This document shows, piece after piece, positions 25,541 through 34,659 of a stretch of DNA of 64,000 nt. The stretch covers positions 124,850-188,849 of the forward strand of contig NZ_MKTH01000014.1 of the NCBI RefSeq assembly GCF_001898175.1, given 5' to 3'. Position 1 is the stretch's first letter; the number at the start of each line of letters is the position of its first letter. Source of the stretch: Cellulomonas sp. 73-92 (GTDB lineage: Bacteria > Actinomycetota > Actinomycetes > Actinomycetales > Cellulomonadaceae). A model generated the notes under the pieces. That model had not been told where the DNA came from and made no database searches. It worked only from the letters and a program-made list of their open reading frames with translations. The position numbers and the translations under genes are program-made.

Positions 25541-26842
25541 CTACGGCGGCGGCGTCTGATCGGCGACGAAGGCCTGCAGCTCGGCGCTGAGCAGCGCCAC
25601 GAGCGCCTCGTCGTCCGGCACGACGTCGGGGTCGGTGACGACCGTGACCGCCAGCTCGCCGGCGTAGGAGAGAACCGCGAACGACGCTCCGACGTTGCCG
25701 GGGTTCACCGCGACCGGCAGCAGCGCGCTCACCTCGTGACCGGCGATGCGCAGCCGGTGCGCGGGGCCGCGCACGTTCGTCTCGAACGTGTGGACCAGGC
25801 GCTGGTGCTCGACGAACCACCGGAACCATCCGAGCGCGGCGAGCCGGCGGAACGCGGCGCTCAGGGGCAGCGCCGACCGGCCCCGCGGACGGTCCTTGCG
25901 GCGCGCCGTGGCGGCGGCGACGTGCCGCACCTGGGCGGCCCGGTCGAGCGCCACGGGCACGGCGACCGGTAGGACGCCGTTGTCGTTGCCGGCCCGTCGG
26001 TCGTCCGTGCGCCGGGCCGTCACGGGGACGGACACGACGAGGCGTCGCGGGTGCTCTCCCCGTGCTGCGAGGAGGTCCGCCAGGGCGCCGACGACCGCCG
26101 CCACCATGGCGTCGTTGATGCTGCCCCCGTGGCGGTGCGCGCCCTCGCGGAACGCGGCAAGAGTCACGCGGGCGACGTGCAGACGGCGGGTGGGGCCCGT
26201 CGCGCGGTTGAGGGACGTGCGGGCGGCGAGGTGAGGCGGCCCGCCGCCGAGGAGCTCCAGCAGCCCGTGCAGCCAGGCCAGCGCACTGCGTGCGGCCCGC
26301 GGCGCCTCGAGGGGACGGGGTGCCGCGGCGTCGTCTGCCGGCTCCGGGTCGGCGAGCGCGGCGAGCACTCCCAGGCCGCCCAGGCCGTCGGCAAGCACGT
26401 GGTGCAGCACCACCACCAGCGCCCCTCGGCGTGCGGGCGTGTCGTCCCACCCGGTGAGCCACCGCGCCGACCAGAGCGGACGCGCGCGGTCGAGCGGCGT
26501 GCAGACGAGGTCTGCGGCGTCGTCGAGCACGGCCCGCTCGCCGCCGCCGGGCAGCTCGCGGGAGGTGACGTGGCGGCCGGGGTCGGCGGCGTCGTCGATG
26601 GTCCAGGACGGACGGCGCTGCGGCCCGACGAGCACCTGCACGAGCCGCGGCACGCCTCGAGCCCGGTCGACGAGGGTGTCGGGGACGCGCGTCGTGCCGT
26701 CGTCGGCCCCGTCGACCAGGAGGATGGCCGCGATGTGCATCGGCGCCGGGCCGCAGTCCGACGCCAGCATCGTCAGGTCGGCGACGCCCAGCGGCTCGAG
26801 GCCGTGGCCCGGGGCGGCCGCACCGGGTCCCGCGGGTGCCAT
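25541..26842 (-). CDS. WS/DGAT-family acyltransferase (wax ester / triacylglycerol synthase)
   Basis: 433 residues. The catalytic HHxxxDG motif is HHVLADG at residues 147-153. The N-terminal domain starts LEPLGVADLTML...MHIAAILLVDG as in Tgs/AtfA proteins, and the C-terminal domain has GNDNGVLPVAVPV and ETNVRGPAHRLRIAG. Family members esterify acyl-CoA to diacylglycerol or fatty alcohol, making storage lipid at the membrane. The ATG at 26842 is preferred over the ATG at 26947, because the latter lies 1 bp from a palindrome that must be upstream DNA; neither has a good ribosome site. Several mycobacterial homologues (tgs1) are hypoxia-induced through DosR. Confidence 0.85.
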   Translation of the reverse strand: MAPAGPGAAAPGHGLEPLGVADLTMLASDCGPAPMHIAAILLVDGADDGTTRVPDTLVDRARGVPRLVQVLVGPQRRPSWTIDDAADPGRHVTSRELPGGGERAVLDDAADLVCTPLDRARPLWSARWLTGWDDTPARRGALVVVLHHVLADGLGGLGVLAALADPEPADDAAAPRPLEAPRAARSALAWLHGLLELLGGGPPHLAARTSLNRATGPTRRLHVARVTLAAFREGAHRHGGSINDAMVAAVVGALADLLAARGEHPRRLVVSVPVTARRTDDRRAGNDNGVLPVAVPVALDRAAQVRHVAAATARRKDRPRGRSALPLSAAFRRLAALGWFRWFVEHQRLVHTFETNVRGPAHRLRIAGHEVSALLPVAVNPGNVGASFAVLSYAGELAVTVVTDPDVVPDDEALVALLSAELQAFVADQTPPP

Positions 26843-26948
26843 GCCGGGAGGGTCCACCCGGCCCGGTGCCACCGGACGGGGCGGAGGTCCCGCGGTCCCG
26901 AGGGGACCCGCCTGGGCCCGCGCCCCCGCAGGCCGGAATCGGGGCATA

Positions 26949-26964
26949 TAGGACTATTGTCCTA
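26949..26964. promoter_or_regulatory. 16-bp perfect-armed palindrome in divergent WS/DGAT promoter region
   Basis: TAGGAC-TATT-GTCCTA, with A/T-rich flanks that stand out in the GC-rich background. It contains GGACT-NNN-GTCC, the same core as the palindrome at 11755-11774 and as the DosR box. It lies between the minus-strand WS/DGAT gene and the plus-strand membrane protein (ATG 27028), so it could control either. Confidence 0.5.
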
Positions 26965-27027
26965 AATCACCCTTCGTGCCCATACTCGCCCCAGCCGGCA
27001 CGCGGCACACCCGGGACGGGGGGGCAC

Positions 27028-28368
27028 ATGGAGGAGGGCCCGGCCGCACGCCCGTCCCGCCGCCCCGCCGCGGTCGCGCGGGTCCTGCTCGCGTCGCTCG
27101 TCGCCGCACCGGGGCTCGCGGTCGTGCTGTCGGCGTCGAGCGCGTCGGCGGCGCTCGGGGACGGCGGGGACGGCTATGCCGCACCCACCGTCGTGACCGT
27201 CGCCGTGCCCTCGCCGCCCGGCCCGGCGCGGCGCGCGGTCGTCGTCCCGTCGCCCACGCCGAGCCCCGCGCCGACGGCGACCGCGGCCGCCGTGGCGCCG
27301 AACGTGGTGGTGCCGCCCGCGCAGGCGGCGGCCGCCCCGCCCCAGGACGCGCCGACCCCGATCACGGCTCCGTCGCAGCGCCCGACGATCCTCCGGAACG
27401 TCCTCCCGACCATCCGCGACGTGCTGTCCGACCCGCGGCGGATCGCGGTGGGGGCGGCAACGGCGGCGCTGTGGTTCCTGCTCGTCGCGCTGCCCGGCTC
27501 CCTGCTGGACTCGGCGATCGAGAGGCGTTCGCACGGCCGGATGGGCCGCGCCCTCGCCGCGGTCAGCCTCGCCCTCACCGGTGCGATCGAGCGGGTGTCC
27601 CGACGCACCCGGTGGAAGCTCGCGGGACCCCTGCTCATCGCGCTGCTGGCGGGGGCCGCGTTCGGCTTCGCCGACCCGCACCTCGCCTGGGACGGCCGTT
27701 CCCTGAGCACCATGGCGTCCCTGTTCGTCGCGCTCACGCTCATCACCGTGGTCGCCTCCCAGGTCGGCGCGCTGCTCGCCCGGACGTGGTGGGGCATCGA
27801 CGCCGAGGTGCGGGCCGAGCCGCTCGGCCTGCTGGCGGCTCTCGCGGGCGTCGCGGTCGGGCGGTTCCTGTCGCTCTCGCCGGGCCTCTTCCTCGGGCTC
27901 GTCGTCGGCGTCGACGCCGGGGAACGGGCCGACAGGGTGCACCGGAGCAAGGCCGTGGTGGCGCGCCACGCGGTGGTGTTCACCTTCGCCATCGCCGCCT
28001 GGGTGGCGTACTCCTCCTTCTTCGCCCATCGCCCCGAGGAGGGGATCGCCGGCTTCACCTCCGACGTGCTGTCCGCGACGACGATCGAGGGGCTCACCTA
28101 CCTCGTGACGAGCCTGCTGCCGCTGCCGCTGCTGGCCGGCCGCGAGGTCTTCCTGCACTCGAAGCGGCTGTGGGCGGGGCTGTACGGGCCCTTCGCGCTC
28201 GTGTTCGCGGTCCTGGCGCTGCCCTCGATCCTCGGCGAGCAGGAGCGCAGCCCGTCGACGGTGGCACGGCAGGGCGCCGTCATGCTGGCGTTCACCGCCG
28301 TCTCGATCGTCGGCTGGCTCCGCTCCCGCAACCGCACACCGGCCCCCGACGAGCTCCAGCGCGTCTGA
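27028..28368 (+). CDS. Secreted-leader multi-spanning membrane protein (FGLLP-motif-like)
   Basis: 446 residues. An N-terminal signal or anchor segment (RVLLASLVAAPGLAVVLSASSASA) is followed by about 80 residues of Pro/Ala/Val-rich linker. Seven to eight hydrophobic helices follow from about residue 150. The late motif SLLPLPLLAGREVF resembles the FGLLP-type loop of an uncharacterised actinobacterial membrane family; that link is from memory of the pattern and moderate. The ATG at 27028 follows a G-rich ribosome site. It is divergent from the WS/DGAT gene. The function is unknown. Confidence 0.72.
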   Translation: MEEGPAARPSRRPAAVARVLLASLVAAPGLAVVLSASSASAALGDGGDGYAAPTVVTVAVPSPPGPARRAVVVPSPTPSPAPTATAAAVAPNVVVPPAQAAAAPPQDAPTPITAPSQRPTILRNVLPTIRDVLSDPRRIAVGAATAALWFLLVALPGSLLDSAIERRSHGRMGRALAAVSLALTGAIERVSRRTRWKLAGPLLIALLAGAAFGFADPHLAWDGRSLSTMASLFVALTLITVVASQVGALLARTWWGIDAEVRAEPLGLLAALAGVAVGRFLSLSPGLFLGLVVGVDAGERADRVHRSKAVVARHAVVFTFAIAAWVAYSSFFAHRPEEGIAGFTSDVLSATTIEGLTYLVTSLLPLPLLAGREVFLHSKRLWAGLYGPFALVFAVLALPSILGEQERSPSTVARQGAVMLAFTAVSIVGWLRSRNRTPAPDELQRV

Positions 28369-28373
28369 TCACG

Positions 28374-28421
28374 TTTCTCGACAGGCTTCTCGACAGGCTT
28401 CTCGCCACGCTTCTCGCCACC
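28374..28421 (+). repeat. Four tandem 12-bp repeats (cttctcgacagg type)
   Basis: Units start at 28374, 28386, 28398 and 28410. The first two end in gacagg and the last two in gccac(g/c). They lie 6 bp after the stop of the membrane protein and about 120 bp before thrS. No coding role is seen in either gene. Confidence 0.85.
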
Positions 28422-28543
28422 CTTCCGGCCACCGGCGCGGCGCCGGGAGCTGGCAGCGGTGCGGGATCGGTAGCATCGAGCACGCCCGGCCCGGCTGTCC
28501 GCCGTGAGCCGCGAGGCGAACCGGTCCCCAAGGAGCTGCGGTC

Positions 28544-30544
28544 GTGTCCGAGCAGATCACCCTCACCGTCGACGGCGTCGTGACGACCGTGGCGGCGGGC
28601 ACGACGGGCACCGACCTCTTCTCGGACCGGCGGGACGTCGTCGTCGTGCGCGTGGACGGCGAGCTCCGCGACCTGTCGCGCGAGGTGCCCGACGGCGCGG
28701 TCGTCGTGCCCGTGACCCTGGCGGAGCCGGACGGCCTCACGGTGCTGCGGCACTCGGCGGCGCACGTGCTGGCGCAGGCGGTCCAGGAGGTCAACCCGAG
28801 CGCGCGCCTGGGCATCGGCCCGCCGATCACCGACGGCTTCTACTACGACTTCGACGTCGAGCACCCGTTCACGCCCGACGACCTGCGCGAGCTCGAGAAG
28901 GTCATGGCGCGCATCGTCAAGGAGGGCCAGGCGTTCCGGCGCGTCGACGTCTCCGAGGCGGAGGCCCGCAAGATCGAGAAGGACGAGCCCTACAAGCTCG
29001 AGCTCATCGGCCTCAAGGGCGACGCGGGGTCGGAGGACGGCGCCAACGTCGAGGTCGGGCTCGGCGGCCTGACGGTGTACCAGAACGTCCGCCGCGACGG
29101 CACCGTCGCGTGGCAGGACCTGTGCCGCGGCCCGCACCTGCCGACCACCCGGCCGATCGCCAACGGGTTCCAGCTGATGCGCTCCGCGGCGGCCTACTGG
29201 CGCGGCAGCGAGAAGAACCCGCAGCTGCAGCGGGTCTACGGCACGGCGTGGCCGACGAAGGACGAGCTCAAGGCCTACCTCGAGCGCCTCGCGGAGGCGG
29301 AGCGCCGCGACCACCGGCGGCTCGGCGCCGAGCTGGACCTGTTCAGCTTCCCCGATGAGATCGGCTCCGGCCTGGCGGTGTTCCACCCCAAGGGCGGGAT
29401 CGTGCGGATGGAGATGGAGGAGTACAGCCGCCGTCGGCACGTCGAGGCCGGCTACTCCTTCGTCAACACCCCGCACATCACCAAGGCGAAGCTGTTCCAG
29501 ACCTCGCGGCACCTCGACTGGTACGCCGACGGCATGTACCCGCCGATGCGCCTGGACACCGAGTACCACGAGGACGGGACGGTCAAGCGCGAGGGGCAGG
29601 ACTACTACCTCAAGCCGATGAACTGCCCGATGCACAACCTCGTCTTCGCCGCGCGCGGGCGCTCCTACCGCGAGCTGCCGCTGCGGCTGTTCGAGTTCGG
29701 CACCGTGTACCGGTACGAGAAGTCCGGTGTCGTGCAGGGCATGACCCGAGCCCGCGGCTTCACCCAGGACGACGCGCACATCTACACCACCCGCGAGCAG
29801 ATGCGCGACGAGCTGGCCTCGCTGCTGACGTTCGTGCTCGACCTGCTGCGCGACTACGGGCTCAACGAGTTCTACCTCGAGCTGTCGACGCGCGACCCGA
29901 AGAAGTCGGTGGGCGACGACGCGAGCTGGGACGAGGCGACGGAGACCCTGCGCGAGGTCGCCACCGCCTCGGGCCTGACCCTCGTCGACGACCCGGGTGG
30001 CGCGGCGTTCTACGGGCCGAAGATCTCCGTCCAGGCGAAGGACGCGATCGGCCGCACCTGGCAGCTGTCGACCATCCAGCTCGACTTCTTCGAGCCCGAG
30101 CTGTTCGAGCTGGAGTACACGGCGGCCGACGGCACGCGGCAGCGGCCGGTGATGATCCACCGCGCGCTGTTCGGGTCGATCGAGCGGTTCTTCGCGATCC
30201 TCGTCGAGCACTACGCCGGCGCGTTCCCGGCCTGGCTGGCGCCCGTGCAGGTCGTCGGCGTCCCCGTCGCGGAGGCCTTCGACGACTACGTCAAGGAGGT
30301 CGTCGCGAAGCTGACGGCCCGGGGGATCCGCGCCGAGATCGACCTGTCCGACGACCGGTTCGGCAAGAAGATCCGCAACGCCGCGAAGGACAAGGTCCCG
30401 TTCGTGCTCATCGCCGGTGGCGAGGACGTCGCGGCGGGCGCCGTCTCGTTCCGCTTCCGCGACGGCCACCAGGAGAACGGCGTGCCGGTCGACGAGGCCG
30501 TCGAGCGGATCGTCGCGGCCGTGCGGGACCGGGTGCAGGTGTGA
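28544..30544 (+). CDS. thrS: Threonyl-tRNA synthetase
   Basis: 666 residues. An N-terminal TGS domain (residues 1-60) precedes the editing domain with HSAAH and ITDGFYYDF. The class II catalytic core follows with the Zn-binding Cys in MNCPMHN, motif 2 [28 protein letters not shown] and motif 3 [19 protein letters not shown]. The C-terminal anticodon-binding domain starts near [10 protein letters not shown]. The GTG at 28544 has AAGGAG at 28530. It is the first gene of a run of six genes with overlapping or abutting ends that continues into phosphatidylinositol mannoside synthesis. Confidence 0.97.
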   Translation: MSEQITLTVDGVVTTVAAGTTGTDLFSDRRDVVVVRVDGELRDLSREVPDGAVVVPVTLAEPDGLTVLRHSAAHVLAQAVQEVNPSARLGIGPPITDGFYYDFDVEHPFTPDDLRELEKVMARIVKEGQAFRRVDVSEAEARKIEKDEPYKLELIGLKGDAGSEDGANVEVGLGGLTVYQNVRRDGTVAWQDLCRGPHLPTTRPIANGFQLMRSAAAYWRGSEKNPQLQRVYGTAWPTKDELKAYLERLAEAERRDHRRLGAELDLFSFPDEIGSGLAVFHPKGGIVRMEMEEYSRRRHVEAGYSFVNTPHITKAKLFQTSRHLDWYADGMYPPMRLDTEYHEDGTVKREGQDYYLKPMNCPMHNLVFAARGRSYRELPLRLFEFGTVYRYEKSGVVQGMTRARGFTQDDAHIYTTREQMRDELASLLTFVLDLLRDYGLNEFYLELSTRDPKKSVGDDASWDEATETLREVATASGLTLVDDPGGAAFYGPKISVQAKDAIGRTWQLSTIQLDFFEPELFELEYTAADGTRQRPVMIHRALFGSIERFFAILVEHYAGAFPAWLAPVQVVGVPVAEAFDDYVKEVVAKLTARGIRAEIDLSDDRFGKKIRNAAKDKVPFVLIAGGEDVAAGAVSFRFRDGHQENGVPVDEAVERIVAAVRDRVQV

Positions 30545-31158
30545 GCGAGGACCCGGGCCCCGGCCCGGCCCTCGACCGCGCCGGGGAGCTCGCGGGGGAG
30601 CCCGACGGGTTCCAGCGGCTCTGGACGCCGCACCGCATGGCCTACATCGGGGGGGAGAACAAGCCGGCCGACGGCGCGCCCGGCTCCGGCTGCCCGTTCT
30701 GCCGGGCGGCGACGCTGCCCGACGACGAGGGGCTGGTCGTCGGGCGGGGACCGCTGACGTACGCGCTGCTCAACCTCTACCCGTACAACTCCGGGCACGT
30801 GCTCGTCTGCCCGTACCGGCACGTCGCCGACTACACCGACCTGACGCCCGACGAGGTCGCCGAGCTGGGCACGACGACGCGGGTGGCGATGCGCGCGCTG
30901 CGCGCGGCGTACGCGCCGCAGGGCTTCAACCTGGGCATCAACCTGGGCGACGTCGCCGGTGCCGGCATCGCGGCACACCTGCACCAGCACGTGGTGCCGC
31001 GGTGGCGCGGCGACGCGAACTTCCTGCCGATCGTCGCGCGGACGCGGGCGCTGCCGGAGATCCTGGCCGACACGCGGTCCCGGCTCGCCGCCGCGTGGGC
31101 GCGGGCCGCCGCCGACGAGCCCGCGGTGCAGCACGACGAGGGGAGCCCGGCGTGCTGA
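30541..31158 (+). CDS. HIT-family hydrolase/phosphorylase (Ap4A type)
   Basis: 205 residues. The histidine triad is HLHQHVVPR at about residue 143. GSGCPFCRA gives a CxxC Zn-like pair, and [25 protein letters not shown] is the family's core strand. Mycobacterial orthologues in the same thrS-pgsA context are Ap4A phosphorylases, which suggests cleavage of diadenosine tetraphosphate made by aminoacyl-tRNA synthetases. The GTG at 30541 overlaps the thrS stop (GTGA), and its 3' end overlaps pgsA by 7 bp. Confidence 0.92.
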   Translation: MSEDPGPGPALDRAGELAGEPDGFQRLWTPHRMAYIGGENKPADGAPGSGCPFCRAATLPDDEGLVVGRGPLTYALLNLYPYNSGHVLVCPYRHVADYTDLTPDEVAELGTTTRVAMRALRAAYAPQGFNLGINLGDVAGAGIAAHLHQHVVPRWRGDANFLPIVARTRALPEILADTRSRLAAAWARAAADEPAVQHDEGSPAC

Positions 31159-31763
31159 GCCGGTTGCGTGCGGTCTGGGGCCGCCTCATGGGGCCGCTGG
31201 CCGACGGCCTGCTGCGCCTGGGCGTCACGCCCGACCAGGTGACGATCGGCGGCACCGTGGTGTCGGTCGCGCTCGCGCTGTGGCTGTTCCCGACCGGCCA
31301 CCTGTTCCTCGGCGCGATCCTGCTGGGCGTCTTCACCGTGCTCGACACGATCGACGGCCTCATGGCGCGCCGGTCCGGGCACAGCGGCCCCTGGGGGGCG
31401 TTCCTGGACTCGACGCTCGACCGGTTCGCCGACGGCGCGATCTTCGCCGGCCTCGTGCTCTGGTACACCGGCCGGGGTACCGACCGGCTGACGGCGATCC
31501 TCGCGCTGGCATGCCTGGTGCTCGGGGCGATCGTGCCCTACGCCCGCGCCCGCGCCGAGGGCCTGGGCATGACGGCCAACGTCGGCATCGCCGAGCGTGG
31601 CGACCGGATCCTCGTCTCGCTCGTCGCCGCCGGGCTCGTCGGGCTCGGTGTGACGCGCGTCCTGCTCACGGTGGCGCTGGGCCTGCTGGCGGCGGCGTCG
31701 CTCGTCACCGTGGTGCAGCGCATGCTCGTCGTGCGCCGCCAGGTGCGGGAGGCGGCCTCTTGA
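31152..31763 (+). CDS. pgsA: CDP-alcohol phosphatidyltransferase (phosphatidylinositol phosphate synthase type)
   Basis: A 203-residue integral membrane enzyme with about six helices. The CDP-alcohol phosphatidyltransferase signature DG-xx-AR-8x-G-xxx-D-xxx-D is complete in DGLMARRSGHSGPWGAFLDS and the Asp after TL (about residues 56-78). In this operon it is the archetypal PIP synthase that joins inositol 3-phosphate to CDP-diacylglycerol, the first lipid step towards PIMs. The GTG at 31152 overlaps the HIT gene by 7 bp and the stop overlaps patA by 4 bp. Confidence 0.93.
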   Translation: MLSRLRAVWGRLMGPLADGLLRLGVTPDQVTIGGTVVSVALALWLFPTGHLFLGAILLGVFTVLDTIDGLMARRSGHSGPWGAFLDSTLDRFADGAIFAGLVLWYTGRGTDRLTAILALACLVLGAIVPYARARAEGLGMTANVGIAERGDRILVSLVAAGLVGLGVTRVLLTVALGLLAAASLVTVVQRMLVVRRQVREAAS

Positions 31764-32719
31764 GGCTCGATGTCGGCCGCGCGTACGCGACGGCCTGGCG
31801 CTGGGGTCGGCACGTCCCCGGACCCGTGGTGCGGGCGCTGGCCCGGGCGGCCGCCGATGTGACATGGCTCCGCCACGGCGGCGGGGTGCGCCGGCTGGAG
31901 GCGAACCTCGCCCGCGTGCGCCCGGACCTGGACGCGCGGGCGCTGAGGCGGCTGTCGCGGGCCGGGATGCGCTCGTACCTGCGGTACTTCGGCGAGGCGT
32001 TCACCCTGGCGGGCGTCGGCTGGGAGCGGATCGCCGCACGCGTCACCGTGGTCAACCGCGCGGGGGTGGAGCGGCACCTCGAGCAGGGCCGCCAGGTCGT
32101 GCTGGTCCTCGGCCACCTCGGCAACTGGGACCTCGCCGGCGCGTGGGCCACCCGGGAGCTCGCGCCCGTCACCACGGTCGCCGAGCGGCTCGAGCCCGAG
32201 GAGGTCTACCAGGAGTTCCTCCGGTTCCGGGAGGGCATCGGGCTGCGCATCATCCCGGCGAGCGGCGGCGGGGACGTGTTCCGTCAGCTCGTGCGGGCCG
32301 CGCGCACCGGCCCCGGGCTCATCCCGCTGCTGGCGGACCGGGACCTGACGGCCAAGGGTGTCGAGGTGGACCTGTTCGGGCACCGAGCCCGGGTCGCCGC
32401 CGGCCCGGCAGCCCTCGGCGTCGTCACGGGCGCGCCGGTCTTCGCCACCGCCGTCACGTACGAGCGGCTGCGCGGTGCGCGGCGGCGCGCGGCCGGCACG
32501 CCCTGGGGCATCCAGCTCGAGTTCATCGAGGTGCCCGTGCCGCCGGCGGAGCTGCCGGCCCGGGAACGGATCCGCGTGATGACGCAGGAATGGGCGGACA
32601 TCCTGGGTGACCGGATCCGCCGGCACCCGCAGGACTGGCACATGCTGCAGCGCGTGTTCGTCGAGGACCTGGACCCGGAGCGGTACGCCGCCACGGTGGC
32701 CGCGGAGGTGAGCCGGTGA
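31760..32719 (+). CDS. PIM-type membrane acyltransferase (PatA/LpxL-HtrB fold)
   Basis: 319 residues. The acyltransferase HX4D motif is HLGNWD (about residue 112), and LADRDLTAKGVEVDLFG follows as the second family block. In this gene order it should acylate the 6-position of mannose in PIM1/PIM2 on the inner leaflet (PatA). The start is a TTG at 31760 overlapping the pgsA stop (TTGA), supported by GGGAGG about 7 nt upstream; no in-frame ATG or GTG preserves the N-terminal helix. Translation is therefore likely coupled. Confidence 0.88.
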   Translation: MRLDVGRAYATAWRWGRHVPGPVVRALARAAADVTWLRHGGGVRRLEANLARVRPDLDARALRRLSRAGMRSYLRYFGEAFTLAGVGWERIAARVTVVNRAGVERHLEQGRQVVLVLGHLGNWDLAGAWATRELAPVTTVAERLEPEEVYQEFLRFREGIGLRIIPASGGGDVFRQLVRAARTGPGLIPLLADRDLTAKGVEVDLFGHRARVAAGPAALGVVTGAPVFATAVTYERLRGARRRAAGTPWGIQLEFIEVPVPPAELPARERIRVMTQEWADILGDRIRRHPQDWHMLQRVFVEDLDPERYAATVAAEVSR

Positions 32720-33936
32720 GGGCACTGTCCCGCCAGCGGCACCACCACCTGCGGGTGGGCCTCGTCTGCCCGTACTCGTTCGACATGCCGGGGGGCGTGC
32801 AGTTCCACGTTCGCGACCTGGCCGAGTCGCTGCTGGAGCGCGGGCACGAGGTGTCGGTGCTCGCGCCCGCCGCGGACGACACGCCGCTGCCCGACTACGT
32901 CGTCGCCGCCGGCCGCGCGGTACCGGTGCACTACAACGGCTCGGTGGCCCGCCTGACGTTCGGGCCCGTCACGGCGGCGCGCGTGCGCAAGTGGCTGACC
33001 GCCGGCCAGTTCGACGTGCTCCACCTGCACGAGCCGGTGACGCCGAGCGTCGGCATGCTCGCCATGTGGATCGCCGACGGTCCCATCGTCGGCACGTTCC
33101 ACTCGTCGATGAACCGGTCGCGTTCGCTCCAGCTGGCATACCCCCTGGTGCGCCAGTCGCTCGAGAAGATCTCGGCGCGCATCGCGGTGTCGGAGGACGC
33201 CCGCCGCACGCTCGTCGAGCACCTGGGCGGCGACGCCGTCGTCATCCCCAACGGCGTCTTCGTCGACCGCTTCGCGGGCGCCGAGCCGGACGCGCGCTGG
33301 ACCGGCACCCTCGAGGCGCCCACCATCGCGTTCCTCGGCCGGCTCGACGAGCCCCGCAAGGGGCTGCCCGTGCTGCTGGGTGCCGTGCCGGCGGTGCTGC
33401 AGCGGATCCCCGGCGCCCGGTTCCTCGTCGCGGGCCGCGGCGACTTCGGGGCCGACGAGGCGGCGCAGGCTCTCGGCCCGCTGGCCTCCTCCGTCGAGTT
33501 CGTCGGCGGGGTGTCCGACGAGGAGAAGGCGCGCCTGCTCGCGTCGGCGGACGTCTACTGCGCGCCGCAGACCGGCGGCGAGTCGTTCGGCATCGTGCTC
33601 GTCGAGGCGATGGCGGCCGGGACTCCCGTGGTGGCCAGCGACCTCGGCGCGTTCTTGCGCGTGCTCGACGAGGGCCAGGCCGGGGTGCTGTTCCGCACCG
33701 GCGACAGCGCGGACCTGGCGGCCACCCTGCTGCGCGTGCTGGACGATCCCGGGCTGCGCCGCGACAAGGTGGCCGCCGGCCGGCAGGCCGTACGCCGCTA
33801 CGACTGGCCCGGCGTCACCGACCAGGTGCTGGCCGTGTACGAGATGGCGGTCGCCGGGCACAACGCGCCCGTCGGCGAGGACCCGTCCTCGCTGCGCGGC
33901 TCGCGCGGCCGGCGGGCGGGCAAGGAGAACCGGTGA
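32716..33936 (+). CDS. pimA: Phosphatidylinositol alpha-mannosyltransferase (GT4)
   Basis: 406 residues of the GT4 family. GLVCPYSFDMPGGVQFHVRDLAESLLERGHEV is the typical PimA N-terminus with the Gly loop and PI-binding His. LHLHEPVTPSVGMLA, FLGRLDEPRKGLPVLLGAVP, CAPQTGGESFGIVLVEAMAAGTPVVAS (EX7E) complete the fold. It transfers mannose from GDP-mannose to phosphatidylinositol. The GTG at 32716 overlaps patA (GTGA). A short basic C-terminal tail (GSRGRRAGK) may aid membrane binding. Confidence 0.94.
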   Translation: MRALSRQRHHHLRVGLVCPYSFDMPGGVQFHVRDLAESLLERGHEVSVLAPAADDTPLPDYVVAAGRAVPVHYNGSVARLTFGPVTAARVRKWLTAGQFDVLHLHEPVTPSVGMLAMWIADGPIVGTFHSSMNRSRSLQLAYPLVRQSLEKISARIAVSEDARRTLVEHLGGDAVVIPNGVFVDRFAGAEPDARWTGTLEAPTIAFLGRLDEPRKGLPVLLGAVPAVLQRIPGARFLVAGRGDFGADEAAQALGPLASSVEFVGGVSDEEKARLLASADVYCAPQTGGESFGIVLVEAMAAGTPVVASDLGAFLRVLDEGQAGVLFRTGDSADLAATLLRVLDDPGLRRDKVAAGRQAVRRYDWPGVTDQVLAVYEMAVAGHNAPVGEDPSSLRGSRGRRAGKENR

Positions 33937-34580
33937 GCTGGAGCTGGGCCGAGGTCGTCCTCGTCGTCGGCGTGGTCCTCGCGCTGGTGCTGTGGTTCGT
34001 GTGGGTGGACGCGAGCCGGCTCGACCGGTTGCACCGCCGCGTCGACGCCTCGCGGAGCGTCCTCGACCAGCAGCTGGTGCGGCGGGCGACCGTCGCCGCC
34101 GAGCTCGCGACGAGCGGCGCGCTCGACCCGGCGAGCTCGATCGTCGTCGGCGAGGCCGCGTGGGCCGCCCTCACGGCCGGGGGCGACCCCGGGCCCGCCG
34201 GCGCCGCGGGTGAGCTGCGCACCGTGCTCGCCGAGGGCGAGCCGCCACCGTCCCGGGTCACCCTCGACGGACTCGACCGCAGCCAGATCGAGAGCGACCT
34301 GACCGCGGCCCTGCGCGAGGTGCTCGACGACCCCCACGAGGTGGCCCTCATGGTCACCGACGAGGCCGGCGGCGCCCTGCTCGACGACCTCTCCGCCGCC
34401 TGGTACCGGATGCAGCTGGCACGCCGGTTCCACAACGACGCCGTGGCACTGACGCGCAGCGCCCGGCGCGCCCCGCTGGTGCGCCTGCTCCGGCTGGCGG
34501 GCAGCGCCCCCGAGCCGGTGACGTTCGAGCTCGACGACGAGTGGCCCGAAGGCCTCCGTCACGTGCTGCCCCGAGGCTGA
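33933..34580 (+). CDS. Membrane-anchored hypothetical protein of the pim operon
   Basis: 215 residues with one N-terminal membrane helix (VVLVVGVVLALVLWFVWVDA, about residues 8-27). A coiled-coil-like stretch follows (RLDRLHRRVDASRSVLDQQLVRRATVAAEL) and then a soluble, acidic domain ending VTFELDDEWPEGLRHVLP. The coiled-coil part recalls LemA-like proteins, but I would not assign it. It sits where many Micrococcales have this conserved pim-operon protein, and GTG 33933 overlaps pimA by 4 bp. The function is unknown. Confidence 0.78.
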   Translation: MSWSWAEVVLVVGVVLALVLWFVWVDASRLDRLHRRVDASRSVLDQQLVRRATVAAELATSGALDPASSIVVGEAAWAALTAGGDPGPAGAAGELRTVLAEGEPPPSRVTLDGLDRSQIESDLTAALREVLDDPHEVALMVTDEAGGALLDDLSAAWYRMQLARRFHNDAVALTRSARRAPLVRLLRLAGSAPEPVTFELDDEWPEGLRHVLPRG

Positions 34581-34611
34581 GACGTTGCGGGCCGGGCTCG
34601 GCCGCCGCGGC

Positions 34612-34617
34612 TAGCAT
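34612..34617 (+). promoter_or_regulatory. Probable -10 element of pdxS
   Basis: TAGCAT about 42 bp upstream of the GTG at 34660 would give a leader of roughly 35 nt. No good -35 lies at 17 bp. Confidence 0.4.
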
Positions 34618-34659
34618 GGAACGAGCACATCCCCCTCCACTTCCGTCTGCGAGGCACAC

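Noticed and set aside
25541-26947. WS/DGAT start at the ATG at 26947
   Set aside because: It lies 1 bp from the 16-bp palindrome, leaving no promoter, and the first 35 residues are unlike the family. The ATG at 26842 was used.
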